DNA of 64,000 nt from Opisthorchis felineus (GCA_004794785.1 SJOL01000802.1:919217-983216), one strand, 5' to 3'. Positions 1 to 12,880 are shown, counted from the first letter of the stretch. The notes: generated by a model not told the origin, from the sequence alone. Made by a program: numbers and translations.

Positions 1-3000
1 TTCCGTTTCTCTCCCTCTGGCAGCTTCATAAAGTTCCCAACACTGTTTAATAACTCTAAAGGGATTGGTTGTTCGCAAGGTTGTTTTCGTGAAGTACCAC
101 GCCTCAGAAAATCGACGCTTCCTTTTAGTCTTTGCATGAGTAAGCATCTGAACTCTATCCCAATCGAACTGGTACCGTACTGTGCATTGGTGAGTTGGAA
201 CGAGTAACATCGTGTTATGTCCTCTGTTGGCAAGCTTGTGATTGTGTTCTGGTGGTCAGTTTCTTCAGTCTGATCGGCGTAGGGTTTGTCGCAGTCGTTA
301 CATTAAAGTTTGTGGATGACGTTTGTTTTTTCTTCATGGCATCCTTCTGGTTTCGAGCAGGTTCACGTCAGCTTGTTTACGGGCTTGAAGGTGACTGTTA
401 TTTCATGTTGTGGTAAGTTTCTCGTTGCCATTTCGCTGATGCTTTTTATACACGAATGCTCAATGATTCTATGTTCCAGATGTGTTGACAATGTAGCCAA
501 TTATCCACCTATTTCCAGTTTCTGAAATTCACCGAACCAACCAGATGCAAGGAACTGGGACCGCAAGGTAAGTGAGACTCAGAATTGACTAATCAACTTA
601 CGTGGAGACCATCTCGCGACCAGCCAATCCCGTTAGAGTCACTAAATAATGTTAGGAATATAAGCGCAGGCAGAAGAGAAGGAATTTACCCATCTAAACC
701 TTCGCAGATGACGCCTTCTCACTTGGAGACGGAACGTTTGTCATCCAACTTCTAAACTCTGAGGTTTCTGAGCGTTGGTTTTCATATCTGGAGAAGTTGC
801 CAATGGAAACAGTCTTCGCATCAGCGGTGACGACGATGCGGGGACAATTGACCGAGGAACCTAGCCACATGCGTTTGTTCGATTGTTTTCGATTGTTTTA
901 CCAGCTACCTCGCACTTGTGAGTAGTATAGTTTCATTTCAGCATTACACCTATTGGTGAACAACTCGCCCGGTGTCTCAGATGTTTAGGTTCCGCTTAGG
1001 ATTTCGGATAGGTCCCAGGAAATTCGTTATATAACGAAATCGCTGATTGCAACAGAAGTTATTTACCACGCATCATGACTAAAAGTTAAGCCCGTAAGGG
1101 TGGGTGGATCCCGGGCTGATGTTATTCTATGCTACACAGCCAAATTGTAATATACTGAACCCGATAATTTTCACAACAAACGCAGTACTTTCCTCACCCG
1201 CGTATAAATAGTGAGTAGTTGGATGCAACCATGCAACAGACGCACGTTTAGACACCGCAAGAAACAGATTTAAATCACTGCAACCGATATATCTAACGCA
1301 GAAATATGCGGTGACAACCACATTGCTATCGCCGCACTGGGAGAGTAGTCTCACAGCAAAATGAAAGGTATTCACACAGCCTGATCGGCGATAGTCATAA
1401 ATGCAAGGAAAGTACTAGAAAAACCGCGAAAATTAGGAGATAAAGCGGAATCGAATGACGTGGGAAGAAAGTATGAGGATGATATGCTGAAGAGGGTCGA
1501 TGTGTGTAGCAGCGCGGATCGGTATAGTTCTGACACATCCCAAACTGCGTAAAATTGTTTTCAATCACAACGAGTTAATTTCAAGAAAGACAACGACTTT
1601 GGTCGATGGATTTCCCGAGGATGCACTATCACACACACACACACACAGCAACGTTGACATAGAGAACAACGGGAGAGAAAGCTAAATCGAGGGCAAGCAA
1701 CCACACATCAATTACAATGCCGAAACCGGGCACTCACGTTCACACACAGATGATACCTTAGTTGTTGTGTGTTGCCATCTCACCACTATCGGATTCCAGT
1801 TCGCATGGAGGACGCTTTAAAAAAATAACCGGTACAGACTGAATGAAAACTTGCAGATTCTCAATGGGAAAATACATCCGGATACCACAACAAGGAGTGT
1901 CGATCTGGTCGAATGGTAATAAGATAAAACTCAGCCAGAAATTTGTGTTGGCGAACGCGCGGCGAACATAAACGGCAACGCAAGCCGCTGTGACTAGTTG
2001 GACGTTCGACGGTGTTCACATTTTGGTCATCGAAATATGGTTTTTATTTATGGAGCGAAATTGAACCTCTGAGGAATTGTACTTGCAACTGAAATGAGGA
2101 CTTTTGCGTCCATCGTTGGAGAGGAGTTCGCCTATGGTAAGATGTACACACACACACACATGTCAAGATATGACAGTCGATTGGACGACTGCCACCAACG
2201 TTTTCACACCCAGCTCACCACCAAAGTGTTTACGGCGTTTCGGTCTTCCATGGCTTACAAATAACGAAATGGGTGATAGCCTGCAAAGCTTTCAGGCAGC
2301 CTAAACTTTTGAAATGTGTTCAGTGGAACCTTCTAAAATGGTTACAAATTAGCGTGCACGGAGCATTGAGGTGTAGAACTACATAAGAACTCGGAAAAAA
2401 TTGTGAACAAGCTGCCCTCGTTCATGAGTCGCAGGAAACATGTGTTTCCTTGAGAAATACAGCGCGCAACCGATTACAAATGTGGAAGCACCTAAATCAA
2501 CTGATGTAAGTAGAAACTGTTGATGGAAGTTACTCCATCATATACCAGTCATTGTTCGATTTGGGTCATCTTCAACAGTATGGATACCTGACAATTTGGT
2601 TGGGATACTCCCACGAATCTCAGAGTAAGCGAATCGGCCACCGGGACCGATATGAGTGCTGCATTCACTGCGTTGAGAATCTCGAGAACAACAGAGTCTG
2701 TGTTGTGCAACTGATGAGCTTCAACGTTGTTTGTGGCGCCACAAGTGCCTTACTTCCCCACATCCACTGGAAGAAAAGCCGGTCTCCCAAATTAACATGA
2801 AATGTTAGCATCGCTTGGCGTTTTCTCACTTCCGTGTCTCCAATCAGTACAAATTTATTTGTGCCTTGAATAAAATCCAAACAGCTTACAGGAGACTCAG
2901 GTGAGAGTCTGTTATCTACTGAAGACAGAAAACGGTTGGGCAAGTGGTTTTACCATCTCATCGCTGGTGTGCCACCGATCGAAATCACAGAGGTTCGAAT

Positions 3001-3440
3001 AGTGTAACTATGGGAACTCGGGTGACTGCACAACAAGTTTAGGTATTTATCTCGTTCCTAAGTCAGCTACGCGAAAATAAATAAAATATACTGTAAACCG
3101 TCCTCAGACACGATTTTTGCTTACAAAATCTGTACATAGACCATGGCTTTTGTGCACAAAGGTGGACTGTACGTACCGACAGAATGAGCCAGCAACCACT
3201 GGGGTCTGAGCCATATTCCGAAAGGTTCACCCACATACGAACATCGAACACCACCTGAGCAGCGATCCCAAACAAAGTCGAAAGCGCGAGGCTAGAAAAT
3301 ACAGCCAGTTATCCCATATGTAGTTTCAGCAACCGGGACAAAGAATTATGCATGTGGCGTGTTTGACCAATGCATCCTTTAGAGTCGGGACCTCCTGTAA
3401 GATGAAGCATATTCTGCCCACACAGATGAGGGCTGTAAAG
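1..3440. other. No gene recognised; two short CA microsatellites
   Basis: I see no domain, splice-supported exon or repeat family here. All open frames are short and of random composition. Two (CA)n tracts lie at 1630-1647 and 2145-2161. The stretch may be intronic or intergenic. Confidence 0.5.
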
Positions 3441-3446
3441 AGGGTA

Positions 3447-3655
3447 TCCACGTTCACGTCACTACCGTTCAAGGAGTCGTCCTCCTGTGCACACTTATTA
3501 TCCTGAGTCCAAACGGGACTTGGGCTTCGCTCTTGTCGGAGCTCATCAGCAGTGCATATCCTTGGACGGAATTCGAACTCTGAACATCTGCTATGCAAGG
3601 CGAGCGTGTTGCTACCACTCCACCAGCGCACGCTGGTGGAACAGGCACTCTTGCT
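3447..3655 (-). mobile_element. Family C tRNA-like SINE with hammerhead remnant (copy C1)
   Basis: Read on the minus strand, this has a tRNA-like head with a B-box (GTTCGAATTCC, complement of 3569-3579) preceded by a perfect palindrome CCACCAGCG-CA-CGCTGGTGG at 3620-3639. An intact CTGATGAG box follows (complement of 3549-3542), then a stem II CTC/GAG and a GAAG where GAAA is expected. It aligns with the copies near 39.2 and 39.6 kb over about 200 bp, to a 3' end near the motif TGACGTGAACGTGGA. The altered third catalytic-box A suggests an inactive ribozyme. Confidence 0.7.
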
Positions 3656-3837
3656 CACGGTCGAATGATGTGACTGGTTCTAAGGCGAATTACGGTCAGT
3701 GAACTCTAACTAACCGAGTAAACCACCCTCAGTAAGTGGTTGGCTTAGTTAAAAAAAACAAAGCTGAGTTCTTGGAAGAAAGTTTAAGAGTCTGAGCGGA
3801 AGGTCTTAAGTATCCAGTAGAGGTTTTACCTTGTCAG

Positions 3838-4065
3838 TGGAGCCAGTCCATGCTGAAAAACCGAGAAGCACTGTACAGCTGTTTCATCCTTTTTGGGAAC
3901 CATCAGAAATGTGCATCTCACGAAAATCAGAGTTTCGAACCCTCAACTTTCCGGCCAGCTGTCGAGCACTTAGCCATTTGGCCATGAGTGACTGATCGAC
4001 AGTGCGATTAGCTCTCACTTAAACAGGACATAGCGCAACTCAATCTTCAACAACGGAAACTACAT
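3838..4065 (-). mobile_element. Family D SINE with hammerhead motif (copy D1)
   Basis: On the minus strand this contains the D tRNA-like block, then CTGATGG (complement of 3906-3900), GAAAC, the palindrome ACAGCTGT, A, and CAGTGC. A9 of the hammerhead core is G, so cleavage is unlikely. It matches the copies at 53.4 and 60.3 kb through the CTTCTCGG tail. Confidence 0.7.
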
Positions 4066-5790
4066 CACGTGGTCACTTATTGACTGGCTCCTCGAGTGAC
4101 GACTTCTCGGAAGGAAGTTCCACAATCCAGTCTTAAATATCACATAATCCAGACGAAACATCTTGTTTGTCCGTACTGTTGTAGAACTACTTGCAGTCTC
4201 TGCGCAACTCATCCGGTTCAACTATTTGTTTTAAACACAGATCTACGAATTAGACTTTTAAGATTTTTATACTTTGGTATGGAAGAGAAGGAGCGATTTG
4301 TTTGACCTTGAATAGAAACCAAACGAAATGACGGACGCCTTGTTGAGGGCATATGAGGAGTTACGGTTTTGAGTTCCGCCTAATGGCATTCTAAACCCCC
4401 TTGGTAAATCAAGGTGAGGTGGAAGTATCGAAGATCGGAATTTCGAACCAAGTAGATTGGACAGGCTAGTTGCCAAGTTCCATAAACGCACCCCTTTACC
4501 TCAGCCCCACCAGGTCACATCTTTCCAAGTGAAAGGGTTAGATGGATGGTCGGGATGAAGCTGTGAAGCGTACCATGAAAAAGTTCTTGAAGGTCTTGGA
4601 ACTACTTGGAATGGTGTCGAGTGTGACGGACCGCTATGACCAACACTATGAAGGATGCGTTACCATTTATAAGACAATCTACGTAGGCTATACACGCGGC
4701 TTTCATGCGAAACACTAAAGGACTGAACTGATAAACTAGGCCGAACAAATGGATGAATTAGCGTTGTCTGATGAGAGGTAAACATCTACGGCAAAAAGAT
4801 GTGTAAGATAATAGAAGTTACTCAAATTCAGTTGACACTATGAAACTTTCTATGACCAACTTGGGAGTTTTAGAAAGTTGAAATCATCAAAATAGTGGGG
4901 GCGCACCCCACGGTCATGAAGCTTCTCCTCGTCAACAATCAAAATCTCCATAATTGACAGAAGTTAACCTTGAAATTACCGTAGTTTCATGAAGGATGGT
5001 TTGATGTACCGCTCCATAATTATGCATTTCTCATGATTGCCAAGGGTTATCTGCCAACTTCTATGGTTTTCGTAAGCTACATTTTGCATATTAAGTAGTC
5101 TGACAAACAGCGACTTCCAAACTGCACCATAAATCACTAGTTGGATAGAAATGTATATGGAGAGCTCTCTGTATGTCTATTTGTGATCTGAAGTTGGTTT
5201 GTTCATAAGTCCCAGTATAATCAAAGGTGTGCGCGGTTGTCGTTGTATACGACCACCTTCCGCTTTGATAAATTGTATTACGCTCCACAGCTTTGCATCT
5301 GACGACCTGACTTAGTGAAAGCCTCCATGCTCAGTGATTTGCAGCTGATCTGACCCGTACGCATAATCGTCCCCGGTTTAGAGCAGCATTTGGTCCACGA
5401 CCACTCCGAGGAACTTCCGAAGCAACATGACACCTTGTGGCCACACTGACAACTGCTCACAGATTGGACCATTTTTCACACTATGAAACTTTTTCTAAAC
5501 ATGCGTGGTGCAAAACTTACAAGGGCAAAATGTTATCCAAAGATCAACTGAATGCATCTCTGATTGCTTATTTAGCCCGTCAATATTCACTTCTTCCCTA
5601 GCTGTAGGGAACCCGTCCACGTGACAAGCCACACGATCGATAGCTGATGCGAGTTAATGAAGACGGACCCAGTAGGAACGATGTTCATTCCAGTTAACTT
5701 CTCGAGGCAATATGCGACAGATGAACCACTATCATTGCTGTCAATAAACTACAATAAACTCACAGGGTGAATAATATTCACCCAATATAT
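4066..5790. other. No gene recognised
   Basis: I see nothing codable with confidence and no member of the repeat families found elsewhere in the window. Confidence 0.45.
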
Positions 5791-5794
5791 GAAA

Positions 5795-6070
5795 CGTTCA
5801 TGGCCGCTCGCGGAGCCAGTCAACACGTGTGATCACGTGATGTGGATCCCGTGATTGAAGGATGAGTGGCGATATATCCTAAGTGCGAGTTAATCGCCGC
5901 TCGTGGCTGATAGATGTAGTTGCGGGTTCGAAGCTCCCTATTGCAATTTCATGGAATGCGCACTGCCAATGATTCCTATTAAGGATGAAACAGCTGTGCA
6001 GTGCTTCTTGGCCTTTTAGCGTGGCTTGGCTTCACTGATAGAACAACTATCGTGGGTTGTTCCTGTGTAT
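5795..6070 (+). mobile_element. Family D SINE, degenerate (copy D2)
   Basis: It shares with the other D copies the CCGCTCGTGGC tRNA-like head, a degenerate B-box (GGGTTCGAAGC), GCGCACTG, GATGAAACAGCTGT and the CTTC-TGGC tail. The first hammerhead box is broken. Stem I (GCACTG with CAGTGC) and the stem III palindrome are kept. Confidence 0.65.
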
Positions 6071-6074
6071 GTGC

Positions 6075-7826
6075 GTTGCTCGCCTCAAGAAGGAAATAAC
6101 CAAGTCACGCGTGTATTCCACTGCTAATAAATAACTCCCTATACAGACTGTAATCGTCCGCTTTTCCTAAAACACACGATTGTGTCTTTGGATATGGCCA
6201 TACTGTTCAGCTCCTGTGTGGTTGTGCCGTACAAACTTAGTGGATGGCTAACCGCTTTCGTTTCTCTGGCGAATTCAGTAGGTAGCTGAGGGTATCTGTT
6301 ACTCTGGTGACCACGGTGGTTGTTCTCCATAAGAAGACAAACAAAGGGAAGGGTAATGAAAAAAATTTACTACCTCACATCACGTGTCCACACAAATACA
6401 CACATGAATGAACAGTTGTGACGTTCCGCGGCAGCTCTCAAGTCGGGAGAATGGACACAACCAAGCGAAGACATAATCCTAATGTGTTGTGGAACACGCG
6501 GTGGGGGACGTGTGTAACAAAAAACTTTTAGGGAACAATCGACGAGCGGTGCATTCAGCAAAACCGATCCATCCCTCGTTCTCCTCTGGTCACTGCAAAA
6601 ACCGCATGTACCAGTGTCACGATGGCGTGAAATATGGTCATCATACTTTGCTTATGGATATTATCTGAGGGACAGCAGCTATGCCGTTGAGGAATTTCAC
6701 ACTCAAGAGTACCGAAATTTCCAATTTACGGACACATGATGTGTACCAACGTAGCTTGCTTTGCGTACAACTATTATCTGTGTGCTCGAGTCACATAGGT
6801 TAAAGTGAATTTACCCAAAGGAGTTTTACGTCCATAGAACTAGTGACGTTTTACACGAAAATTGGGCAGCTCCGGACAGGTAGAAGAATAGGGAAAATAT
6901 GTTATTGGTCGCGATATAATTTAGCAAGGATTTAGAAGCGTTGGTTAACGAAGAGTTGAATACCCAACTGAACACAGAATTTGTGATATCCGAAGGTCGA
7001 ACACCTTAAAGGACAAAGAATCATCGGAAGACCAGTCGTTTTGCGTAAATTAACGGGAAGGAATCTGGCATTCTAGAAAATTCCTGTTGGGCTTCAGTGC
7101 GCTGCCAACCCAGTTCATCCAAAATCTGTTGGAAAAAGACTACATGAAAGCCAGGCACTGTGGTAATATGACTTGTTTGCAGAGCCCTTGGATTTTGGCT
7201 GCATACCATAACAGGGCAACAATTCATGTGTTCTCAGAACACGGTTCATTTGAGAGGAACTAATCCGAACTATGCTCACAAACATAGCGATTAAAGATCA
7301 GGCCCAATTCTCTCTGACGTGATCGATTGTGTCGTTGTTTTCATTGTTGTTGTCGAAGTACAATTCGATACATACCCGCAACAAATCAAGGAGCAACGAA
7401 TACGTCTCCGGGTAAAACCGAATGGAACACGTATTGTTCAGATTAGTTTCGCATAAGTTCGTAACTGCGTCAAACAAAGTTGACTGGAAGTACTCGACGT
7501 AGCTGACTTCATGAGAACAAAATAGTGTGCAACGGTGGCAGGGTTTCGATTGATTTTTGCAGGCCTATTTGATAGATTTCAAAAACAAATTATCGGGCGC
7601 GTAAATCAATTTCGCACACTCTCAGAATGTTTGCTCTGGGAGTCGCCCTATTACTGGATTACCGGTTAAAACGGTAGAGTGACTCGATCGTAAAAACATA
7701 ATGGATAAACAAAATATCCGGCGGTGACTGTCTTATGTCGGGAACATTTCTGCGTCTGGAAGCTTAGGATGGGTCAGAGCACACCCTGTCCATTGATCTG
7801 GTATGAAATTATGCCAAGGATATGAA

Positions 7827-7828
<2 letters not shown>
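6075..7828. other. No gene recognised
   Basis: Only short unconvincing open frames occur. No known repeat family was recognised. Confidence 0.45.

Positions 7829-7871
<43 letters not shown>
7829..7871. repeat. (AT)n microsatellite, about 43 bp
   Basis: Perfect alternating AT run. Confidence 0.95.
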
Positions 7872-7874
<3 letters not shown>

Positions 7875-8515
7875 GGTTCTCCTCACGCTAACCGGATTGA
7901 GCTCTCTGTTATAAAATGCATAAACATCTGCCGTGCACCGCAGCACACCGTATTTGCTTTAAATCGACTCCATGAAATATTAGTTTAGGGGGAGTGAGAT
8001 GACATGTATGAGACGCATCGATCGTTGAGGCCTCACTCAAGCTTCTTAGTATCCACACCTAATAGAAACCAGAGCTTCCTGAAATAAATGGCTATCTTCT
8101 ATCCCTCCATTAACCCGAATCCGGAGGCCACGCAATGTGAAATCACCTATGTTCATTATTTTCTGCCTCTTTTTTCGAAAACTCCACGGAAGAACACCAT
8201 TATGGGAACAGGAAAGGTGCTTTCAATACGCCGAATATTTTCAGGACAATGGGGCACTACTTTTGTTCTCCAACGATCCGCAGTGCAGTCAGATCTTCTC
8301 TAAAGAAATCAGTTATTTTGCTTCTGTACTGCTTTTCCACCCGTCGCCTTCTAAATTACTTCCAAGGGATGATCTCCCTCGAGTGGGGCTTCCATGTGGC
8401 GCGCTGACCTGCGTCTGAGGTTCGAAGCACAATCAGCGGTGCATCTTCCATCGGCATATGGCGTTCTGCTTCAGAAGATAGGCCGAGAGTGACTCAAACA
8501 GCTGATCCTTTCAAG
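7872..8515. other. No gene recognised
   Basis: I see nothing convincing. A weak tRNA-like fragment near 8400-8425 (GAGGTTCGAAGC) may be a decayed SINE. Confidence 0.4.
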
Positions 8516-8519
8516 AGGT

Positions 8520-8870
8520 AAGTCAGTGCCATTCAACCATCGGGCTCACGGTGAAAGGAGGAAAACCCTTCGCTGCGAAGTCGTTTATCAGCAAACACCA
8601 ACTAAGCAGTTACAAGCTATTGGGCAGGGAAGTAAACGTCGCATATGCACATAGTTTTCAAAAACTGGACATTCTCACGTGTCTTCTTGAACTTTCATGG
8701 ATATCCATCGACTATCACACAATTGTAAATGACCACTGTAAAGCAGTTCCACAAGTTCCACAATAAGATTCACCTTTCATTAGATGCGGGGAGGAGCTAC
8801 GACACGACCACAGGCTACTCACACGCCTCATCAGTAGTATGCGCCGTTACAATGGTAGTAAACATCTGCC
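8520..8870 (+). repeat. Family F dispersed repeat (copy F1)
   Basis: It aligns over about 340 bp with 13062-13392. Shared blocks include the ones ending CAGCAAACACCAAC, CTTCTTGAACTTTC, GACTATCAC-CAATTGTAAA and CGCCTCATCAGTAGTAT. No coding potential is recognisable. On the minus strand it carries a lone CTGATGAG inside a small hairpin (ACTACT/AGTAGT), without a partner GAAA box. Confidence 0.7.
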
Positions 8871-8914
8871 ACCTCTTTGATATGGCTCATAACCCATAAA
8901 GTCGATGAAAACTT

Positions 8915-9145
8915 TGAACAACCCATTATGGGTTTCATCCTTTTTGGGGCTAATCAGGTAGGCCTGGTCCAACAGCTTTCCATCAATCCAATTTCATGCT
9001 TAAAACTGAATTGAACGAAGCAGCAGGAAGACCTAAAATGCTACGTAAAGGCCCAAAAAAGAATGATGAAATGTCGGGGACCAGGCCTACCTGGTGAGCA
9101 CTCAAGACGGTCGGAAACAGTAGTGGGCTGTCTGAGGTTTTTGTC
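8915..9145. repeat. Degenerate inverted pair of family B hammerhead repeats
   Basis: The left half (8915-8975) is a minus-strand B hammerhead remnant, with GGTTTC and GGGGCTAATCAGGTAGGC. The right half (9066-9145) is a plus-strand remnant, with GCCTACCTGGTGAG, GGAAAC and GTGGGCTGTC. The two share a perfect 15-bp inverted repeat (8956-8970 with 9078-9092). Both cores are mutated. Confidence 0.6.
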
Positions 9146-9404
9146 GGTCGTATCATATCAGAGGCGTTATGAATATCGCCTTCGTTAAACTGCAGTGAAC
9201 TGTGCATTAATCCATTGTGGTTGCCAAAGAACATATTGTGCAATCCGAAAAATGATTTGGATTTCCTCGCGACACTTGATGAGGGTGACTTGTCGTTTAG
9301 ACATACTTCCCTCCCGCTGAATTTTCTCGCCATTCACAAGCCACGGTGGAGGGTGAATATCCTGCTCGACCAGGTGTCACTCGCGGTGAACAGCCCAAAT
9401 GGTC

Positions 9405-9597
9405 ATGAAGGAAACTACTCACATAGTTGCTGAAAACTCTTCGACAGCCCACGACCGGTTTCGGCCTTCTTGGGGCTCATCAGGTGGGCGCAGCCCCCAA
9501 GTTTCCGGCAACCTCACATCCTACCTGAACCCAAATTGGACTGAGTTCGACAAATGCACTCATTTGCAAATCAATTTGGTTATCATGACAGACTCAA
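9405..9597 (-). repeat. Family B repeat with near-intact hammerhead (copy B1a)
   Basis: A minus-strand B unit, truncated 5' of the AAATGAGTGNATTTG block. It faces a plus-strand unit that starts at 9598, forming a head-to-head pair. Confidence 0.85.
9416..9519 (-). ncRNA. Type I hammerhead ribozyme motif, core intact (B1a)
   Basis: CTGATGA is the complement of 9483-9477 and GAAA the complement of 9462-9459. Stem III is the palindrome ACCGGT, and cleavage is predicted after C17 (complement of 9453). Stem II has one C-C mismatch. The outer stem I is weaker than in the copy at 35.5 kb. Confidence 0.7.
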
Positions 9598-9778
9598 ATG
9601 AGTAGTTTCCTTTATGAAAATATACTGCGATATCTCGAATATCGTGCCAACTGAAACATGAGGCGGCCTGTGTGTAGCACATTCAGTTGAGGAATATCAT
9701 AAACGGGAGATTCAGTTGAGTCCCTCGTGAAAAAAAAAATTGATTTACAAATGAGTGCATTTGTCGAGCCCAAATGGC
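9598..9778 (+). repeat. Family B repeat, part unit without hammerhead (copy B1b)
   Basis: It contains the ATGAGTAG junction, CTGCGATATCTCGAATATCGT, CATGAGGCGGCC, CACATTCAGTTGA, ATCATAAACG-GAG and AAATGAGTGCATTTGTCG in consensus order. It ends before the next hammerhead. Confidence 0.8.
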
Positions 9779-9828
9779 CACTTTTTGGGGGAGGGAGAAC
9801 ACCTCTATCGACCGTTCGAACAAACTAA

Positions 9829-9975
9829 GCGCAAATTTACTGACCGAAAGGTCTATACTCAACCTCTGCATCTCGACTGCTCTTTTCTAAGCTTGGGCAA
9901 CCTGATAATATCTCAGCCCTCGTGCTTCCTTCGGGTGACATGGTACCGAAAGGGTGTTGCGGCCGAAATATTACT
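9829..9975 (+). mobile_element. Family A tRNA-derived SINE, 5' truncated
   Basis: It begins at GCGCAAATTTACTGACCG and continues through the conserved TCTAGGCTTGGGCAACCTG-like, CCCTCGTGCTTCC and CCGAAAGGGTG blocks. The A-box is missing. Confidence 0.8.
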
Positions 9976-9979
9976 ATTT

Positions 9980-11070
9980 TATCATTATCACGAGTGCCTG
10001 AACTGTTCGAAGTATATATTTATACAATTTTTGAGTAACTATTATCAGCGAATACATGTGGTAGTCGAGGTATTACTTTGAGAAATGCTCTCAAGAGAGA
10101 ACGCCATCCGAATCATACTCCGTGGGGGAAGATGTTATGTATTTTTCAAGGGAGTGGTCTCGATTCAGAGGGGTCTCAATTGAGGGTATTTCTGTGTACC
10201 AAGTCACACTACTGTTCACCAGCCACATTGTGAAACACTGTGGATTAGGAGTTGGTGAGCTAAAAGTTGTGGGGACAAATGGTTTCCAGGAGAATCCAGA
10301 GGTTCACCTGTGAATAGAACGAATGAATTAGTGAGCTGGTCTTCGAACTTTCCTGCCTTCTCCATTGTAAGTCTGGCTTTCCCCTAGCAGCTATATCCCA
10401 GTATACCGCTGGGGGTAGACAGATCTTGGTTTACCTATTAAGCTGCCGCTTTCATGGAAACGATCTCCCTTTGGAAAGGTTCCTTCTTGTGGAATTCACT
10501 ACAGGATTTCAAGGTCATGTAGGTGGAACTAATGCTTGCAAGTCACATGCTCACCAGTTGCCTGAATCCAAAAAACCAAAACACGAACTTTGTATCTTGG
10601 TCTTTGTTGGGAGGGAAAGCTTCTCCTCGGGGGAAACTGAAGTCGTATTCGTTGAGAACTGCTGATGAGTTTTCAAAAGGTCTCGATTTCAAGGCAAATC
10701 CCATCGAACTGAAGTGGTCCTAGTTCGAAAGTCCACTATATATATATGGGGTTAAGAAGGGTTGCTACGCGGTGAATGACCATTCGATTACCAGACAGAC
10801 TGCGCAGCTCAAGCTTTTGCTGATAAATCCTAACTCACTCAGTCAAGCCAGTTTCATTGGGATTCATTCTAACTGGAATAGCTGAGTGGTCCAGGAGTCT
10901 AGGGTTTTGAGGTTATAACGAGCAGTGGCTGTCTCACAAAAGCTGTCCCAGTTGCTACAACTTCGTTCACGGAGAACCAGGGAATGAGAGCCACGCGTTG
11001 GATGCGATGGCAGCAGAAGTCTACTTTGAACTATAAACGATCAAACTCCATGTTTACACGAAACCAGACC
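9980..11070. other. No gene recognised
   Basis: I see no convincing coding exon. A short TATATATATA occurs near 10738. A weak tRNA-like string near 10875 lacks a B-box. Confidence 0.45.
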
Positions 11071-11074
11071 TAGA

Positions 11075-11255
11075 GGTAGTTCGATGGTGATGGCTGGAAC
11101 TTACTGACTGGAAGGTTCGTGGTTCGAACCCAACGCTGGTATAATGACTGTTCTTATCTATGCTAGGCTAACCTGGCAGTATCTAAGCCCTCGTTATTCC
11201 TTCGGGTGGCGTGGCAGCTAGGCACAGAAAGAGTGTTGTAGATGAACAACTACTT
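11075..11255 (+). mobile_element. Family A tRNA-derived SINE
   Basis: It has the B-box GGTTCGAACCC, the TTACTGAC-GGAAGGTTCGTGG head, the CCTTCGGGTGGC-TGGCAGCTAGGCAC body and a T-rich tail. The A-box region is degenerate. Confidence 0.8.
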
Positions 11256-11259
11256 TTAT

Positions 11260-12025
11260 TGTTATACTTGAAACAATGATCCTAGTTAGCATCATGCTAA
11301 AAAACATCAAACTCAGGATACCGCGGCTTGTTTGTTGATTAACGCAAACGGCAGATGCGAAATACTATTCAGTTCACCGTCACATGACCATCGTTTGAAC
11401 GGATATTTGTTTTAACCGCCACCAGTATGCATGTGAAGTACACGTGACCACACAAGCGGCAGTTACATTCATCTGGCTCGTTTCGAAACACGTCGGGTAC
11501 ACTTCATGCAAAGTACGTTCGAACTAGGAAGCGCAACCCTCCCCCCCCCGCAATACTTTGCCCTAGGTAGACATGAGTATGTTCCTTCGATACATTCTAT
11601 TATAAAGGAAACGGTGGTGACTTTATCATCAAACTGCAAGACTGGTTCCGAGTGAAGCACGTTGACAGACAACATATCTGATTAGCCAGTCGGCGTCAGC
11701 TTCAACAACCCTTAGGTGTGCTTATTGAGTGAAAATTCACGTGACCTGTCCCAACAAATTAAACTACAAGGTATAATATGGAAGAAAGTACTCAGCTCTT
11801 TGTATGCACCTCCACTATGACGTAATCCACCCAAAAATAACATGAGATGCTGGGCCGATTCACAATGCTTCCCTTCTATGGCTTCACTATTCCACTGACC
11901 GCGTAATTACGGTTTCCAAATGAGGGGGATTACGCTTTGTACTAAAAGAGAGTCCCCGTTTGGCAGACTGATGCACAAAAGCTGATGGCCTGCCCGCTTG
12001 AACCTCAGAACAACAGAAGCAAAAA
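11260..12025. other. No gene recognised; poly-C at 11540-11550
   Basis: Short open frames only. A 10-11 base C run lies near 11545. Confidence 0.4.
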
Positions 12026-12029
12026 GTGA

Positions 12030-12386
12030 GTAGTAAATAGCGAAATACACTCATTTGCAAACAAATTTGGTTTTGCGAGAGACTCACCTGGAACCCAGCT
12101 GAATCTCTCGTTTGTGATGTTTCCAGGCAACTGAATGTGTTGCACCAGGCCGCCTCATGTTTCGGCTTGTACGATATTCGAGATATTGCGATACATATAT
12201 ATACGTAGTGCACTACTCATAAGGTTGCTGAAAATTCTTCGACAGCCCATGACCGGTTTCGCCCTTCTTGGGGCTCATCACGTAGGTGCAGTCCCCGAGT
12301 TTCTGTCAACCTTATGTTCTACTTGAAACCAAATTGCACGAAATCAGCGAAATACACTCATTTGCACATCAGTTCGGTTATTCACA
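12030..12386 (-). repeat. Family B repeat, slightly over one unit (copy B2a)
   Basis: The block GCGAAATACACTCATTTGC occurs at 12039 and again at about 12346, giving a unit length of about 307 bp. The hammerhead lies at 12209-12318 (minus). Its first core base C3 is G (GTGATGAG), while CGAAAC, ACCGGT and the long stem I are kept. Confidence 0.85.
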
Positions 12387-12450
12387 CAAGAAGGGCGAAA
12401 CCGGTCTTGGGTTGTCGAAGAATTTTCACCAACCTTATGAGTAGTAAATA
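12387..12450 (+). repeat. Family B fragment, 3' half of a hammerhead (copy B2b)
   Basis: It starts inside stem II (AAGAAGGGCGAAACCGG) and runs to CAACCTTATGAGTAG. It is in inverted orientation directly after B2a. Confidence 0.85.
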
Positions 12451-12880
12451 GTAAATGAGTAGCAAATAGCCTAGAAAGATGTAGTGAATAACGAAGGCCA
12501 TGCAGAGGACAAGTGTGTTAGTTCTGTTTGCTAGATGGATACCATCTCTAGTCCAAGACATCTGCCGTCCTTTTGTTCTTGAAACACCCTGTGTGGCATA
12601 GTTTAGGCTGAAGTTTCGGTAGCTATGAAGTATTCGAAATAGAGCGAGCAAACCACACAATTGTTGATTTTACAGTAAGAAAAACCCAGGATGTATTGTG
12701 ACGCGGATTAGGGAACAGCACCGCAAATTCAACAGAATAACTACGCGTTGACAGTATTAGCAAGTGACCGGCGGAGTTCAGTTCAGCTTGGCACAAGTTC
12801 GTACCAATCCAGAGGATAGAAAGTACTGGAGAGCCCTATGAGGTATGTGCGTTTAAGGAGTACCCCGGGAGCTAAAACGG
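12450..12880. other. No gene recognised
   Basis: Between the B pair and D3 I see no coding exon and no further repeat family. Confidence 0.4.

Noticed and set aside
5995..6025. U2 snRNA-like 5' string (CTTCTTGGCCTTTTAGC)
   Set aside because: The same string with variations ends every D element, and no U2 Sm site or further U2 sequence follows.
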